This document shows positions 1 to 8,807 of a DNA stretch of 64,000 bases, in pieces. Source of the stretch: Pseudomonas tructae. GTDB lineage: Bacteria; Pseudomonadota; Gammaproteobacteria; Pseudomonadales; Pseudomonadaceae. The notes beneath the pieces are model-generated. The model did not search any database, had not been told where the DNA came from, and saw nothing but the letters and a program-made list of their open reading frames with translations. Location of the stretch: assembly GCF_004214895.1 (NCBI RefSeq), contig NZ_CP035952.1, positions 5,556,501 to 5,620,500 of the forward strand. The letters are read 5' to 3'. Within the stretch, counting starts at the first letter, position 1. Each line of letters opens with the position of its first letter. The position numbers and the translations under genes were made by a program.

Positions 1-22
1 AGCTGCCACGCTCGTACCTCAA

Positions 23-51
23 CCCCGTCATTTTGGCGGGGCTTTTTTTTT
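23..51 (+). terminator. Rho-independent terminator of a gene left of the window
   Basis: A CCCCG/CGGGG stem around a short loop is followed directly by a run of ten T residues. No gene of this window precedes it, so it should end a plus-strand transcript that starts outside the left edge. Confidence 0.75.
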
Positions 52-76
52 GTAGGGGCGGGCTTGCCCCGCGATG
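51..76 (+). repeat. REP element, single
   Basis: One copy of the P. putida-type REP palindrome (GGGCGGGCTTGCCCCGCGAT core), directly after the terminator. It has one mismatch to the copies elsewhere in the window (TAGGGG instead of TGGGAG). Confidence 0.85.
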
Positions 77-235
77 CGGTGCGTCTGACTTAAGATTCCT
101 GCGCCAGTGCCGACACAGTTGGTACGGAGGTCTCTGTATCGCTTGTCAGCCTCAAGCGCATGATGCAACCTTGCCGACACGCGTAGTAGCAGATTGCTCT
201 ATTTGCGCGAACAGCCTTCTTGAAGCGAGCTCTCG

Positions 236-2929
236 ATGAAAAGCCAACCTGATGCCGCCAGCCGTATGGTGGCCGAGGTCGTGACGCAGTTGCCCGTGCC
301 CTCGCGGCTCGGGATGCTGCGCTTCGAGCGGCTGAACGAGGCCAGCTGGGCATTGCTCTATCTCGACCCCGGCTGCGAACGTCAATTCGGCCTGGCCGCC
401 GTCGAACTCTGCGCCCTGGTCGGCTCGCCCTACGCCAGCCTGATGGAACCCGAGGCCCGCTACAAACTCCACGACATCATCCAACTGCAGTTGGCCCAGC
501 GCCCGCATTACCTGGTGCGCTACACCCTGCACACCGCCCAGGGGCCCCTGCACCTGCTGGAACTGGGTGAGGCCTACAAGCAGCACAACCGTCAGTTGCT
601 GCGCGGTTACCTGATGGTCATCGACAACCAGCCAGGTGACACGGGCGATCTGTCGGCCGCCGACCTTGAAACCCGCAACAGTCGTCTGCAGATCGCCTTG
701 CAGCTCAACCAGCGCGCCCAACAGGAGCAGCTTGAACACCTGGAGCGCGTGCGTGCCCAGCAGGAACTGATCCTGCACCTGGCCCGCCATCGTTACAGTG
801 CCAGCAACTCGCTGCTTGAAGCCGCCGAGCTGATCACCCGCAGTGCCTGCGAGATCTACAAGATCGATTGCGCAAGTATCTGGTACCTGGAAGACCAGCA
901 ACTGCAGCCCATCTCGGCGTTTTACCGCGATACCCGGGAATACCGTCTGCCCGCGCCGATTGACGCCAGCCGCTTTCCCGATTACCTCGAAGCCCTGCAT
1001 ACCAGTCGCGCCATCGACGCCCATAACGCCACCCACGATCCGCGCACCCGGGACATGGCCGAAAGCCTGCGCCCGCGCGATATCAATGCCATGCTCGATG
1101 CCAGTATCCGCATCGATGGCCAGGTGGTCGGCGTGTTGTGCCTGGAGCAGACCGGCTCGGCACGCGCCTGGCAAACCGATGAGATCGCCTTTGCCGGCGA
1201 GCTGGCCGACCAGTTCGCCCAGGTCATCAACAACCACAACCGGCGCACCGCGACCAACGCCCTGCACCTGTTCCAGCGCGCCGTGGAACAAAGCGCCAAC
1301 GCCTTCTTGCTGGTCAACCGCGACGGTGTGGTCGAGTACGTCAACCCAAGTTTCACCGCGATCACCCAGTACAGCACCGATGAAGTCCATGGCCACCGCC
1401 TGTCGGAACTGCCGGCGCTGGAGAATCTCAGCGAGCTGCTGTTCGACGCGCCGTCGAGCCTGGCCATGGGTAACAGCTGGCAAGGCGAGTTCAAGAGCCG
1501 GCGCAAGAACCTCGAGCCCTACTGGGGCCAGCTGTCGATTTCCAAGGTGTTCGGCGACAACCGCGAACTGACCCACTACATCGGCATCTACGAAGACATC
1601 ACCCAGACCAAGCTGGCCCAGCAGCGCATCGAGCGCCTGGCCTACACCGACAACCTGACCAGCCTGGGCAACCGCCCGGCGTTCATCCGCAACCTCGACG
1701 AGCGCTTCGCCCGCGACAGCGACAGCCCGATCAGCCTGCTGCTGGTGGACATCGACAACTTCAAGCGGATCAACGACAGCCTCGGCCACCAGACCGGTGA
1801 CAAGCTGCTGATCAGCCTGGCCCGGCGCCTGCGCAACAGCCTGAGCCCCGGGGGTAGCCTGGCGCGCTTTGCCAGTAATGAATTTGCCGTACTGCTTGAA
1901 GACACCGACCTGGAAAACGGCCAGCAGGTTGCCCAACAACTGCTGCGCACCCTCGACAAGCCGATGTTCGTCGACAATCAGTTGATCAACGTCACTGGCT
2001 CCGTGGGCCTGGCCTGCGCGCCGTTGCATGGCCGCGACCCGCAGACCCTGATGAAGAACGCAGGCCTGGCCTTGCACAAGGCCAAAGCCAATGGCAAGCA
2101 CCAGGTCCAGGTATTCACCGAGGCGCTGAACGCCGAGGCCAGCTACAAGCTGTTCGTCGAGAACAACCTGCGCCGCGCCCTGACCCAGAACGAGCTGGAC
2201 GTGTTCTACCAGCCCAAGCTGTGCCTGCGCAGCGGCCGCCTGCTGGGCCTGGAAGCACTGTTGCGCTGGAACCACCCGGAAAAGGGCATGATCCGCCCCG
2301 ACCAGTTCATCAGCGTCGCTGAAGAGACCGGGTTGATCATCCCCATCGGCAAATGGATCGCCCGCCAGGCCTGCCGCATGAGCCAGAAGTTGCGCACCGA
2401 AGGCCTGGGCAACCTGCAAGTGGCGATCAACCTTTCGCCCAAGCAGTTTTCCGACCCGGACCTGGTTGCCTCGATCGCCAATATCCTCAAGGAAGAGGCC
2501 CTGCCTCCGCACCTGCTGGAGCTGGAGCTGACCGAGGGCCTGCTGCTCGAAGCCACCGAAGACACCCACCGCCAGCTCGACCAGCTCAAGCAACTGGGCC
2601 TGACCCTGGCCATGGACGACTTCGGCACCGGCTACTCGTCGCTGAGCTACCTGAAGAAATTCCCGATCGACATCATCAAGATCGATCGCAGTTTCATTCA
2701 TGAAATCCCCGACAACCAGGACGACATGGAAATCACCTCGGCGGTGGTGGCCATGGCCCACAACCTCAAGCTCAAGGTGGTTGCCGAAGGCATCGAGACC
2801 GCCGAGCAACTGGCGTTCTTGCGTCGTCACCGCTGTGATGTCGGCCAGGGCTACCTGTTCGATCGACCGATTCCGGGCAGTGAGCTGATCGACAAGCTCA
2901 AACGCTATCCGCGTGGCCCTATCGCCTGA
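236..2929 (+). CDS. PAS-GAF-PAS-GGDEF-EAL c-di-GMP signalling protein, probably a phosphodiesterase
   Basis: This 897-residue cytoplasmic protein has an N-terminal PAS-like region (about 20-115), a coiled-coil stretch, a GAF domain (about 190-335), a second PAS domain (about 345-460), a GGDEF domain (about 470-630) and a C-terminal EAL domain (about 640-890). The GGDEF signature is degenerate: residues 546-550 read ASNEF, so cyclase activity is unlikely. The EAL domain keeps EALLRW (673-678), the INLSPKQF stretch, ELTEG, DDFGTGYS (794-801) and the KID and AEGIE motifs expected of an active c-di-GMP phosphodiesterase. No transmembrane segment is evident. The degenerate GGDEF may act as a GTP-sensing or dimerisation domain; that is inference. 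The start was chosen as the first ATG of the PAS region; the ribosome site is weak. Confidence 0.9.
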   Translation: MKSQPDAASRMVAEVVTQLPVPSRLGMLRFERLNEASWALLYLDPGCERQFGLAAVELCALVGSPYASLMEPEARYKLHDIIQLQLAQRPHYLVRYTLHTAQGPLHLLELGEAYKQHNRQLLRGYLMVIDNQPGDTGDLSAADLETRNSRLQIALQLNQRAQQEQLEHLERVRAQQELILHLARHRYSASNSLLEAAELITRSACEIYKIDCASIWYLEDQQLQPISAFYRDTREYRLPAPIDASRFPDYLEALHTSRAIDAHNATHDPRTRDMAESLRPRDINAMLDASIRIDGQVVGVLCLEQTGSARAWQTDEIAFAGELADQFAQVINNHNRRTATNALHLFQRAVEQSANAFLLVNRDGVVEYVNPSFTAITQYSTDEVHGHRLSELPALENLSELLFDAPSSLAMGNSWQGEFKSRRKNLEPYWGQLSISKVFGDNRELTHYIGIYEDITQTKLAQQRIERLAYTDNLTSLGNRPAFIRNLDERFARDSDSPISLLLVDIDNFKRINDSLGHQTGDKLLISLARRLRNSLSPGGSLARFASNEFAVLLEDTDLENGQQVAQQLLRTLDKPMFVDNQLINVTGSVGLACAPLHGRDPQTLMKNAGLALHKAKANGKHQVQVFTEALNAEASYKLFVENNLRRALTQNELDVFYQPKLCLRSGRLLGLEALLRWNHPEKGMIRPDQFISVAEETGLIIPIGKWIARQACRMSQKLRTEGLGNLQVAINLSPKQFSDPDLVASIANILKEEALPPHLLELELTEGLLLEATEDTHRQLDQLKQLGLTLAMDDFGTGYSSLSYLKKFPIDIIKIDRSFIHEIPDNQDDMEITSAVVAMAHNLKLKVVAEGIETAEQLAFLRRHRCDVGQGYLFDRPIPGSELIDKLKRYPRGPIA

Positions 2930-2971
2930 CAGCGGCGTTTCTCTCGGGCAATATAGGCTCATTCGGCCGCC

Positions 2972-2996
2972 ATCGCGGGGCAAGCCCGCTCCCACA
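2972..2996 (-). repeat. REP element, single
   Basis: One intact REP palindrome (ATCGCGGGGCAAGCCCGCTCCCAC reading) between the c-di-GMP gene and msrA. Confidence 0.9.
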
Positions 2997-3046
2997 GACC
3001 CACGATGGGGCCAGCCTTGCCTACCCCAATCAGCAGAGGAACGATC

Positions 3047-3712
3047 ATGGTCCTGCGCTCGGAGATCCTGGTGAACAAAAACGTCCTGCCTACCGCGGAA
3101 CAGGCATTGCCTGGCCGTGAAACCCCAATGACCCTGCCTGAGAAGCACTTCGTCTTCAATGAAACCCCGCTGCTCGGCCCATTCTTCGAAAACGTCGACT
3201 TCGCCATCTTCGGCCTGGGCTGCTTCTGGGGTGCCGAGCGGCGCTTCTGGCAACGTGAAGGCGTGGTCAGCACCGTGGTCGGCTACGCCGGCGGCTTTAC
3301 TCCCAACCCGACCTACGAAGAAGTCTGCTCGGGCCTGACCGGCCACACCGAAGTGGTGCTGGTGGTGTTCGACAAGGACAAGGTCAGCTACAACGAGCTG
3401 CTGGCGATGTTCTGGGAACTGCATAACCCGACCCAGGGTATGCGCCAGGGCAACGACATCGGTACCCAGTACCGCTCGGTGATCTACTGCACCAGCCCCG
3501 AGCAACTGCAACAGGCCCAGGCAAGCAAAGCGGCCTATCAGGCCGAACTGAGCAAGGCCGGTTTCGGCGAAATCACCACCGAAATCGACCAGGCGCCGAC
3601 CGTGTACTTCGCCGAGGCCTACCACCAGCAGTACCTGGCCAAGAACCCCGAAGGCTACTGCGGCATCGGTGGTACCGGTGTCTGCCTGCCACCGAGCCTG
3701 CAAGGCAACTGA
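3047..3712 (+). CDS. msrA: Peptide methionine-S-sulfoxide reductase
   Basis: This 221-residue enzyme reduces methionine-(S)-sulfoxide in proteins and free methionine sulfoxide, repairing oxidative damage. The GCFWG catalytic motif lies at residues 58-62 with Cys59 as nucleophile. The family's second half follows ([31 protein letters not shown]) and the C-terminal stretch [13 protein letters not shown] supplies recycling cysteines. The ATG at 3047 has AGAGGA seven bases upstream and gives the N-terminal extension usual in Pseudomonas MsrA; an in-frame ATG at 3005 lacks a ribosome site. The glutathione-transferase gene follows nine bases after the stop and is probably cotranscribed. Confidence 0.95.
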   Translation: MVLRSEILVNKNVLPTAEQALPGRETPMTLPEKHFVFNETPLLGPFFENVDFAIFGLGCFWGAERRFWQREGVVSTVVGYAGGFTPNPTYEEVCSGLTGHTEVVLVVFDKDKVSYNELLAMFWELHNPTQGMRQGNDIGTQYRSVIYCTSPEQLQQAQASKAAYQAELSKAGFGEITTEIDQAPTVYFAEAYHQQYLAKNPEGYCGIGGTGVCLPPSLQGN

Positions 3713-3721
3713 GGGATCGAC

Positions 3722-4354
3722 ATGTCCGCACCGAGCATGACCCTGTTCCATTCGCCGGCCTCGCCGTTCGTGCGCAAGGTGCTGGTGCTGCTGCACGAAA
3801 CCGGGCAAACCGAGCGAGTGGCGTTGCAGACCATCAACTTGTCGCCGGTCAGCCCGGTTGCCGAGCTCAACCAGGGCAACCCGGCGGGCAAGATCCCGGC
3901 CCTGCGCCTGGCCAACGGCTCCGTGCTGCACGACAGCCGGGTGATCTGCGAGTACCTCGACCTGCAGCATGTGGGTACCCCGCTGATCCCCCGCGAGGGT
4001 ATGCCACGCTGGCATCGCCTGACCCTGGCGTCGCTGGCCGATGCGATCATGGATGCCGCGGTGCTGACCCGTTACGAGACCTTCCTGCGGCCCGCGGACA
4101 AGCAATGGGACACCTGGATCGCAGCGCAACAGGACAAGATCCGTCGTGGCCTGAGCAATCTTGAGCACGAGCACTTCGCCGAACTGGCCTCGGTGTTCGA
4201 CATCGCCGCCATCGGCGTGGCCTGCGCCCTGGGTTACCTGGACCTGCGCTTCCCCGATTTCGGCTGGCGTGAGCAACAGCCGCAGTTGGCGGGGTGGTAT
4301 GCGCAGGTGAGTCAGCGTGAGTCGATGCGGGCGACTGATCCTACGCTCGCCTGA
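3722..4354 (+). CDS. Glutathione S-transferase family protein
   Basis: The protein of 210 residues starts with a thioredoxin-like GST domain (LFHSPASPFVRKVLVLLHE, about residues 5-23; NPAGKIPALRLANGSVLHDSRVICEYLD about 60-87, containing the cis-Pro and the Asp-Ser glutathione-binding pair). An all-helical C-terminal domain follows. Ser is the likely catalytic N-terminal residue (SPASPF). The length is normal for bacterial GSTs. It starts nine bases after msrA, so a shared role in redox or electrophile defence is plausible; the substrate cannot be told from sequence. Confidence 0.88.
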   Translation: MSAPSMTLFHSPASPFVRKVLVLLHETGQTERVALQTINLSPVSPVAELNQGNPAGKIPALRLANGSVLHDSRVICEYLDLQHVGTPLIPREGMPRWHRLTLASLADAIMDAAVLTRYETFLRPADKQWDTWIAAQQDKIRRGLSNLEHEHFAELASVFDIAAIGVACALGYLDLRFPDFGWREQQPQLAGWYAQVSQRESMRATDPTLA

Positions 4355-4361
4355 ACCGGCC

Positions 4362-4413
4362 TAATCGCAGGACAAGCCCACTCACACTGTGGGAGCGGGC
4401 TTGCCCCGCGATA
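4362..4413. repeat. REP pair, one arm degenerate
   Basis: A decayed minus-oriented copy (ATCGCAGGACAAGCCCACTCAC) sits a few bases from an intact plus-oriented copy (4389-4413). It lies between the convergent ends of the GST gene and creD. Confidence 0.85.
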
Positions 4414-4481
4414 CAGGCACCACACAAACGCCATATGCAACTTCAGGCTGGCCGCCCAGCGCCGCTCCTCGCGCAAGCCAC

Positions 4482-5816
4482 TCATGGCAAGCGCACCTGG
4501 CCAACCCCATACCAGTCCAGGCGACGGGTCAGGACCATGAACACACCCAACAGCGCGAACAGCAGCAGCGAGCCCATCAGCAGCGCGTAATCCTCGGCCG
4601 TCAGCAGGCCGTAGAGCATGCCGTAGAGCATCGCCAGGCCCAGTGCAAAGCCCATGCCGCGAAACGCGCTGTGCAGCACGTGGCACAGGTAGAAGCCAAT
4701 CAACAACACACAACCCATCGCTGACAAGCCATACGCCATGGCAAAACCCAAGTGTTCGGACAACGACAGCAACAGCAGGTAGAAGAACGCCAGGGCCACG
4801 CCCACCAGGCCGTACTGGATCGGGTGCACGCTCAGGCCCTTGAGCACTTCGAAGAGGAAGAAGCCGGCAAAGGTCAGGGCGATGAACAGCAGCGCGTATT
4901 TGATCGCCCGCTCGCTCTTGAGGTACTGGTCCACCGGGTCGATGAAGCTGACACCAAAAGCGCGGCCATTGAACATGTTGCACTTGTCATTGACCACGCA
5001 TTGGGTCAGGGCGTCTTCGAGGTTGGTGGAGAAGAACGAGGTCTGCCAGCGCGCCGAGAAACCACCGGCATCGATCTTGCGGCTGACAGGCAGGTAGTTG
5101 CCGTCAAAGCTCGGATGCGGCCAGTTGGCAGCCATCGCCACGCTGGTAGTACGCCCCACTGGCAACACCTGCAGCTGTTCGGTGCCTTGCAGGCTGAGGT
5201 CGAAGGCATAGTTGAGCACGCTCTTGACCTTGCCATCGACACCCGGCAACAGCGCATGCACGCCACCGCTCATCCAGCCCAGCTTGGTGCCGGCGGCAAA
5301 GTCCAGACGCTGATCGTTGAGCTGCAGTTGCAGGCCTTTTTCGATGCCACGGATGTCACTGATACCCACCACCAGAAACGCGGGTTCGAAGCGATAATCC
5401 TCGAAGTCCTCAGTAATGCCCCAGTTGGCCGGGATCTCGAAATGGCCATTGATGTGGCTATTGGCGTGAAACAGGCGTGCCTCATAGATACCGCGTGAAC
5501 GCAGCTCGGTGTCGATGTTGGCATTAAGATCGAAGGTTTCCGGGAGGAAATACAGGTGGCCGTTGACCTGGCTGATTTCCTGGAAGCTCTTGCCCTCTTC
5601 GGTCTTCCAGCGCCGCTCGATCTTGCGGTACGGCACCACCAGCATCGGCCCGGTGATCTGCTGAGCAAAACTTGAGCTTTGGGCGATGTCGCGGACCACG
5701 CTATCTCGCTGGTACTGACGGTCCTGGATCAGGCCACCGATCATGAACAACGGGACCAGCAGCAGGACAATCAAAAAGCCGATCACGGCCAGTTTGTAAC
5801 TCAGTTTGCGATTCAT
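4482..5816 (-). CDS. creD: Inner membrane protein CreD
   Basis: This 444-residue protein belongs to the CreD/Cet family. It has an N-terminal membrane anchor (LAVIGFLIVLLLVPLFMIGG, residues 9-28), a long periplasmic domain containing the family stretch RGIYEARLFHA, and a C-terminal block of about five membrane helices. In other Pseudomonas CreD is strongly induced by CreBC and affects envelope integrity and beta-lactam or colicin responses; its biochemical role is unknown. It lies downstream of creB and creC on the same strand with a 94-bp gap. That gap contains a Cre tag (5892-5907), so creD probably has its own CreB-dependent promoter. Confidence 0.93.
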   Translation of the reverse strand: MNRKLSYKLAVIGFLIVLLLVPLFMIGGLIQDRQYQRDSVVRDIAQSSSFAQQITGPMLVVPYRKIERRWKTEEGKSFQEISQVNGHLYFLPETFDLNANIDTELRSRGIYEARLFHANSHINGHFEIPANWGITEDFEDYRFEPAFLVVGISDIRGIEKGLQLQLNDQRLDFAAGTKLGWMSGGVHALLPGVDGKVKSVLNYAFDLSLQGTEQLQVLPVGRTTSVAMAANWPHPSFDGNYLPVSRKIDAGGFSARWQTSFFSTNLEDALTQCVVNDKCNMFNGRAFGVSFIDPVDQYLKSERAIKYALLFIALTFAGFFLFEVLKGLSVHPIQYGLVGVALAFFYLLLLSLSEHLGFAMAYGLSAMGCVLLIGFYLCHVLHSAFRGMGFALGLAMLYGMLYGLLTAEDYALLMGSLLLFALLGVFMVLTRRLDWYGVGQVRLP

Positions 5817-5891
5817 GGATGGGGCTCCGGTTTCGATGAGCAGAGTCTGCGCAAACCAAATGGAGCCCTTGGGGACTTATGTGGAGCCTGT

Positions 5892-5907
5892 GTGCAGACT
5901 CTGTGAA
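5892..5907 (-). promoter_or_regulatory. Cre/Blr tag (CreB-binding site) upstream of creD
   Basis: On the minus strand the sequence reads TTCAC-N6-TGCAC, one mismatch from the published CreB/BlrA direct repeat TTCAC-N6-TTCAC. It lies 76-91 bases before the creD start, where such tags occur in Aeromonas, Escherichia and Pseudomonas. Confidence 0.7.
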
Positions 5908-5910
5908 GTT

Positions 5911-7344
5911 TCAGCCCAGGCGCTTGGTCGGCAGCCACAACCGCACGCGCACGCCATCTTCGACGTTGGCCACCTCCAGCGCACCGCCATGCAACTGCAT
6001 CACCTCTTCGACGAAGTTCAGCCCCAGCCCGGTGCTCTTGCGCCCGCTGAACGGTCGCGGCAGCGAGTAGAAGCGCTCACTGAGCCGGCCCAGGGCGTAG
6101 TCGGGGATCGCCTCGCCCTGGTTGAACAGACTCAAGGCCACGCGGCCATCACCGTGCTCCAGCTCGAACACCAACAGACCGCCCGGCGGGGTGAAGTCCA
6201 GGGCGTTGTCCAGCAGGTTGGCGATGGCCTGGCGCATCAAGAATGGGTCACACAGCAGTCGCGTGGCAGCGGGCACGCGCTGGCGCACCTGCAACGCTGC
6301 GTTTTCGATCCGCGCGCCCTGGGCCAGCAGCAACTCGTCGACCAAGGCGGCCAGCGATACCTGCTGCTGTTCTTCCAGTTCCTGCATTTGCTCAACCTGG
6401 GCCAGGTTGAGCAGGCGCTCGATCAACTGCTGCATGCGTGCACTTTCACTTTCGATGTTGCCGGCAAAGCGCTGGCGCTGCTCGTCGCTCATCGGCCCCT
6501 GGAGCAGCTCGGAGGCGCCACGGATTGCCGCCAGCGGGCTTTTCAGCTCGTGGGTCAGGGTGTGCACATACCGTTCGACGTAGTCCTTGCCTTCGAGCTG
6601 GGTACGCATGCGCTCCACCGCCGCCGCCAGTTGCCACAGCTCACCGCCGCGGTAATGCGGCAGTGCCGTGCGCTCGCCTTCGCTGACCGCCTGGGCGTAA
6701 CGGGTCAGCCGGCGCAGCGAACGTGCCAGCCACCAGGACAGCGCCGCCCCCACCAGCAAACCCAGGCCGATCAGGCCCAGGCCGAGGTACAGCAGGTGCC
6801 GTTCGGAACGGTCGATGTAAGGCTGCAGCGACTTGTTCGGCTTGGCCACGGTTATCACGCCAATGATCTTGCCGTCGTCGAGGATCGGCGCCGCCACGTG
6901 CATCACCGACGACTCCGGGTCCTCCGGGTTGCTGCGGGTCGAGCGTGCGCCGTACTGGCCACGCAGGGTCAGGTAGACGTCGTTCCAGCGCGAATAGTCC
7001 TCGCCCACCGCCACGCCGGCGGAATCGAGCAGGACCTTGCCTTGAGCATCGGTGACATAGATACGGTGGTTGACCTGATTCTTCGACAAGCCCCAGATAT
7101 CGGCCTTGGGCTGACGCTGGCCGTAAGCGCGCAGCAGCACCGGCAGGCGGCTCTGGCCCAGGGTGCCGGCCTTGACATCGTCATGGAGGATTTCCGCCAG
7201 CAGGTTGGCGGTATCGACCAGGGTCTCTTCGCTGGACTGGCGCACCCCCGGGCGAATCTGCTCGCGCACGGTGCTCAGGATGAAATAGCCGGTCAGCCCG
7301 ACAAACAGGAAGTACACCAGGAAAATCCGGATTCCCAGGCGCAT
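5911..7344 (-). CDS. creC: Two-component sensor histidine kinase CreC
   Basis: This 477-residue membrane kinase has an N-terminal helix (IFLVYFLFVGLTGYFILS), a periplasmic sensor region of about 150 residues, a second membrane helix near 175-195, a HAMP region, a HisKA domain with phospho-acceptor His265 in HTLTHELKSPLAAIRG, and an HATPase domain with the N box (NLLDNALDFT) and G box (GLGLNFVEEV). It is expected to phosphorylate CreB. In P. aeruginosa this system responds to penicillin-binding-protein inhibition and metabolic state. The start codon overlaps the creB stop by one base (TGATG), indicating coupled translation. Confidence 0.93.
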   Translation of the reverse strand: MRLGIRIFLVYFLFVGLTGYFILSTVREQIRPGVRQSSEETLVDTANLLAEILHDDVKAGTLGQSRLPVLLRAYGQRQPKADIWGLSKNQVNHRIYVTDAQGKVLLDSAGVAVGEDYSRWNDVYLTLRGQYGARSTRSNPEDPESSVMHVAAPILDDGKIIGVITVAKPNKSLQPYIDRSERHLLYLGLGLIGLGLLVGAALSWWLARSLRRLTRYAQAVSEGERTALPHYRGGELWQLAAAVERMRTQLEGKDYVERYVHTLTHELKSPLAAIRGASELLQGPMSDEQRQRFAGNIESESARMQQLIERLLNLAQVEQMQELEEQQQVSLAALVDELLLAQGARIENAALQVRQRVPAATRLLCDPFLMRQAIANLLDNALDFTPPGGLLVFELEHGDGRVALSLFNQGEAIPDYALGRLSERFYSLPRPFSGRKSTGLGLNFVEEVMQLHGGALEVANVEDGVRVRLWLPTKRLG

Positions 7345-8027
7345 CAGCTGTGGCTCGGGCTGTAGCTGTAGCCCAGGCCACGATGGGTCTGGATTGGTTC
7401 AGCGTCTGCCGCCACGCCACGCAGCTTGGCCCGCAGGCTTTTGATGTGGCTGTCGATGCTGCGCTCGTAGCCGGCATCAGCGGCTACGCCGACGGCATCG
7501 AGCAATTGCTCGCGGCTGAACACCCGCTCGGGTTGCTCCAGCAGGCTTTGCAGCAAGCGGAATTCGTGGCGGGTCAGGCTCAGGGCCTGGCCGCGATAGT
7601 GGATCTGCATGCGCAGGGTATCGACCTCGAACAGCTCCGGGGCAGGGGCAAGCGGCTCGGCACGTGGCGCCATGCGCTTGAGGATCGCACGTACCCGGGC
7701 TGCCACTTCGCGCGGGCTGAAGGGTTTGACCACATAATCGTCGGCACCGATTTCCAGGCCCACCACCCGGTCGATTTCACCGTCGCGGGCGCTGAGGAAC
7801 ATCACCGGCACCTCGCTGAAACGCCGTAGTTGGCGGCAGGTTTCAAAGCCGCTGATATCCGGCAGGCCAATGTCGAGGATGATCAGGTCGGCCGGGCGCT
7901 GGCGTTGCTGCTCAAGCGCGGCGCTGCCCAGGGTTACCCATTCGGTGCTGTGGCCGTCGCCCTGCAGGGCGAAAATCAGCGTATCGGCGATGGCCGCTTC
8001 GTCTTCGACAATCAGTATGTGCGGCAT
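7344..8027 (-). CDS. creB: OmpR-family response regulator CreB
   Basis: The 227-residue regulator has a receiver domain with the acidic pair in VEDE, phospho-acceptor Asp52 (ILDIGLPD), a switch Ser/Thr near MFLSARD and the conserved Lys in VVKPFSPRE. A C-terminal winged-helix DNA-binding domain follows (LTRHEFRLLQSLLEQPERVFSREQ region, then SIDSHIKSLRAKL). It is the first gene of creBCD and should bind the tag upstream of creD. REP-like sequence separates it from the protease gene upstream. Confidence 0.94.
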   Translation of the reverse strand: MPHILIVEDEAAIADTLIFALQGDGHSTEWVTLGSAALEQQRQRPADLIILDIGLPDISGFETCRQLRRFSEVPVMFLSARDGEIDRVVGLEIGADDYVVKPFSPREVAARVRAILKRMAPRAEPLAPAPELFEVDTLRMQIHYRGQALSLTRHEFRLLQSLLEQPERVFSREQLLDAVGVAADAGYERSIDSHIKSLRAKLRGVAADAEPIQTHRGLGYSYSPSHS

Positions 8028-8092
8028 GGCATCCGGGCCTGGCGGTGGAAATGCTGCACTTGTAGGAGATTATGCGGCGCCTGGCAAGGCCT

Positions 8093-8118
8093 CATCGCGG
8101 GGCAAGCCCGCTCCTACC
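8093..8118 (-). repeat. REP element, single
   Basis: One intact REP palindrome between the end of the retropepsin-like gene and the creB start. It ends with CTCCTACC rather than CTCCCACC. Confidence 0.85.
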
Positions 8119-8123
8119 CGTGA

Positions 8124-8627
8124 TCAGCAGTCAGGCTTGTCTGCAGTAAACCTGCGCGCCGGGTTCACCGCCGCCTTGAACTCGCGCAACGCCTTGGCGC
8201 CAATGAGCAACGGGTAGTTGAAGCTGCTGCGGTCGGTCAGGTTGACCTCAACGGTACGCTTGACGTCACCCAGGCACAGCTCCAGGTCAACCACCGGCCG
8301 CTTGCTGATCTCGGCGCCCTCGCCGTCTTCGTCTTCATCGGCGCGGTTCTTGATCTTGCTGATGCGCGCCAGCTTGTGTTCATAGACCTTGCCGTCGGCG
8401 TCCTTGGTGGCGACACGAAAGCGCACCCAGTCCTCACCATCACGGGTGAAACGCTCGATGTCCTTGGCCGACAGCGACGCGGTCAGCGCGCCGGTGTCCA
8501 TCTTGGCCTTGAAGGTCTGGCCACCGACTTCGGGCAATTTGATGTATTCATAGCGGCCATACAGGGTCGGCTCAGCGGCCATGACCGGCAGGGCCAACAG
8601 CGACAACAGGGCAAGTACAGATTTCAC
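8124..8627 (-). CDS. Retropepsin-like aspartic protease (Zn_protease/PF05618 family), exported
   Basis: The 167-residue product starts with a signal peptide (MKSVLALLSLLALPVMA, cut likely before AEP). The mature part is a small domain of the family historically labelled ATP-dependent zinc protease. The DTGA motif at residues 44-47 is the aspartic protease signature (retropepsin-like, active as a dimer), so the zinc label is probably wrong. Relatives often sit beside RimK-type or 7-transmembrane partners. No such partner is adjacent here, although an ATP-grasp gene lies 1.7 kb away. A periplasmic role is inferred from the signal peptide. Confidence 0.8.
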   Translation of the reverse strand: MKSVLALLSLLALPVMAAEPTLYGRYEYIKLPEVGGQTFKAKMDTGALTASLSAKDIERFTRDGEDWVRFRVATKDADGKVYEHKLARISKIKNRADEDEDGEGAEISKRPVVDLELCLGDVKRTVEVNLTDRSSFNYPLLIGAKALREFKAAVNPARRFTADKPDC

Positions 8628-8807
8628 AGGATCCGCTTCCTTGAGATAAGACAGTGTTTAGACTGCGCAGGCAGGATAGGTTCGCGCCGATAGCTTATTC
8701 AACACAATGTGAAACATTTGTCCCGGTGCAGCTGGCCGGAGCATTTGGCGTATGCCGGCAGGGTGCTTATCATTGCCGACCGTTTACTTGAATATAAGAG
8801 CTTTCTT

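Noticed and set aside
152..4276. A very long minus-strand open frame (1374 codons) over the c-di-GMP, msrA and GST genes
   Set aside because: It is the antisense frame of three well-supported genes. The translation is low-complexity and rich in Gln, Leu and Val, a usual artefact in GC-rich DNA.
8709..8807. Longer N-terminus for the PlsC-type acyltransferase
   Set aside because: The added residues are not family-like and precede the natural membrane segment; they are probably 5-prime leader.
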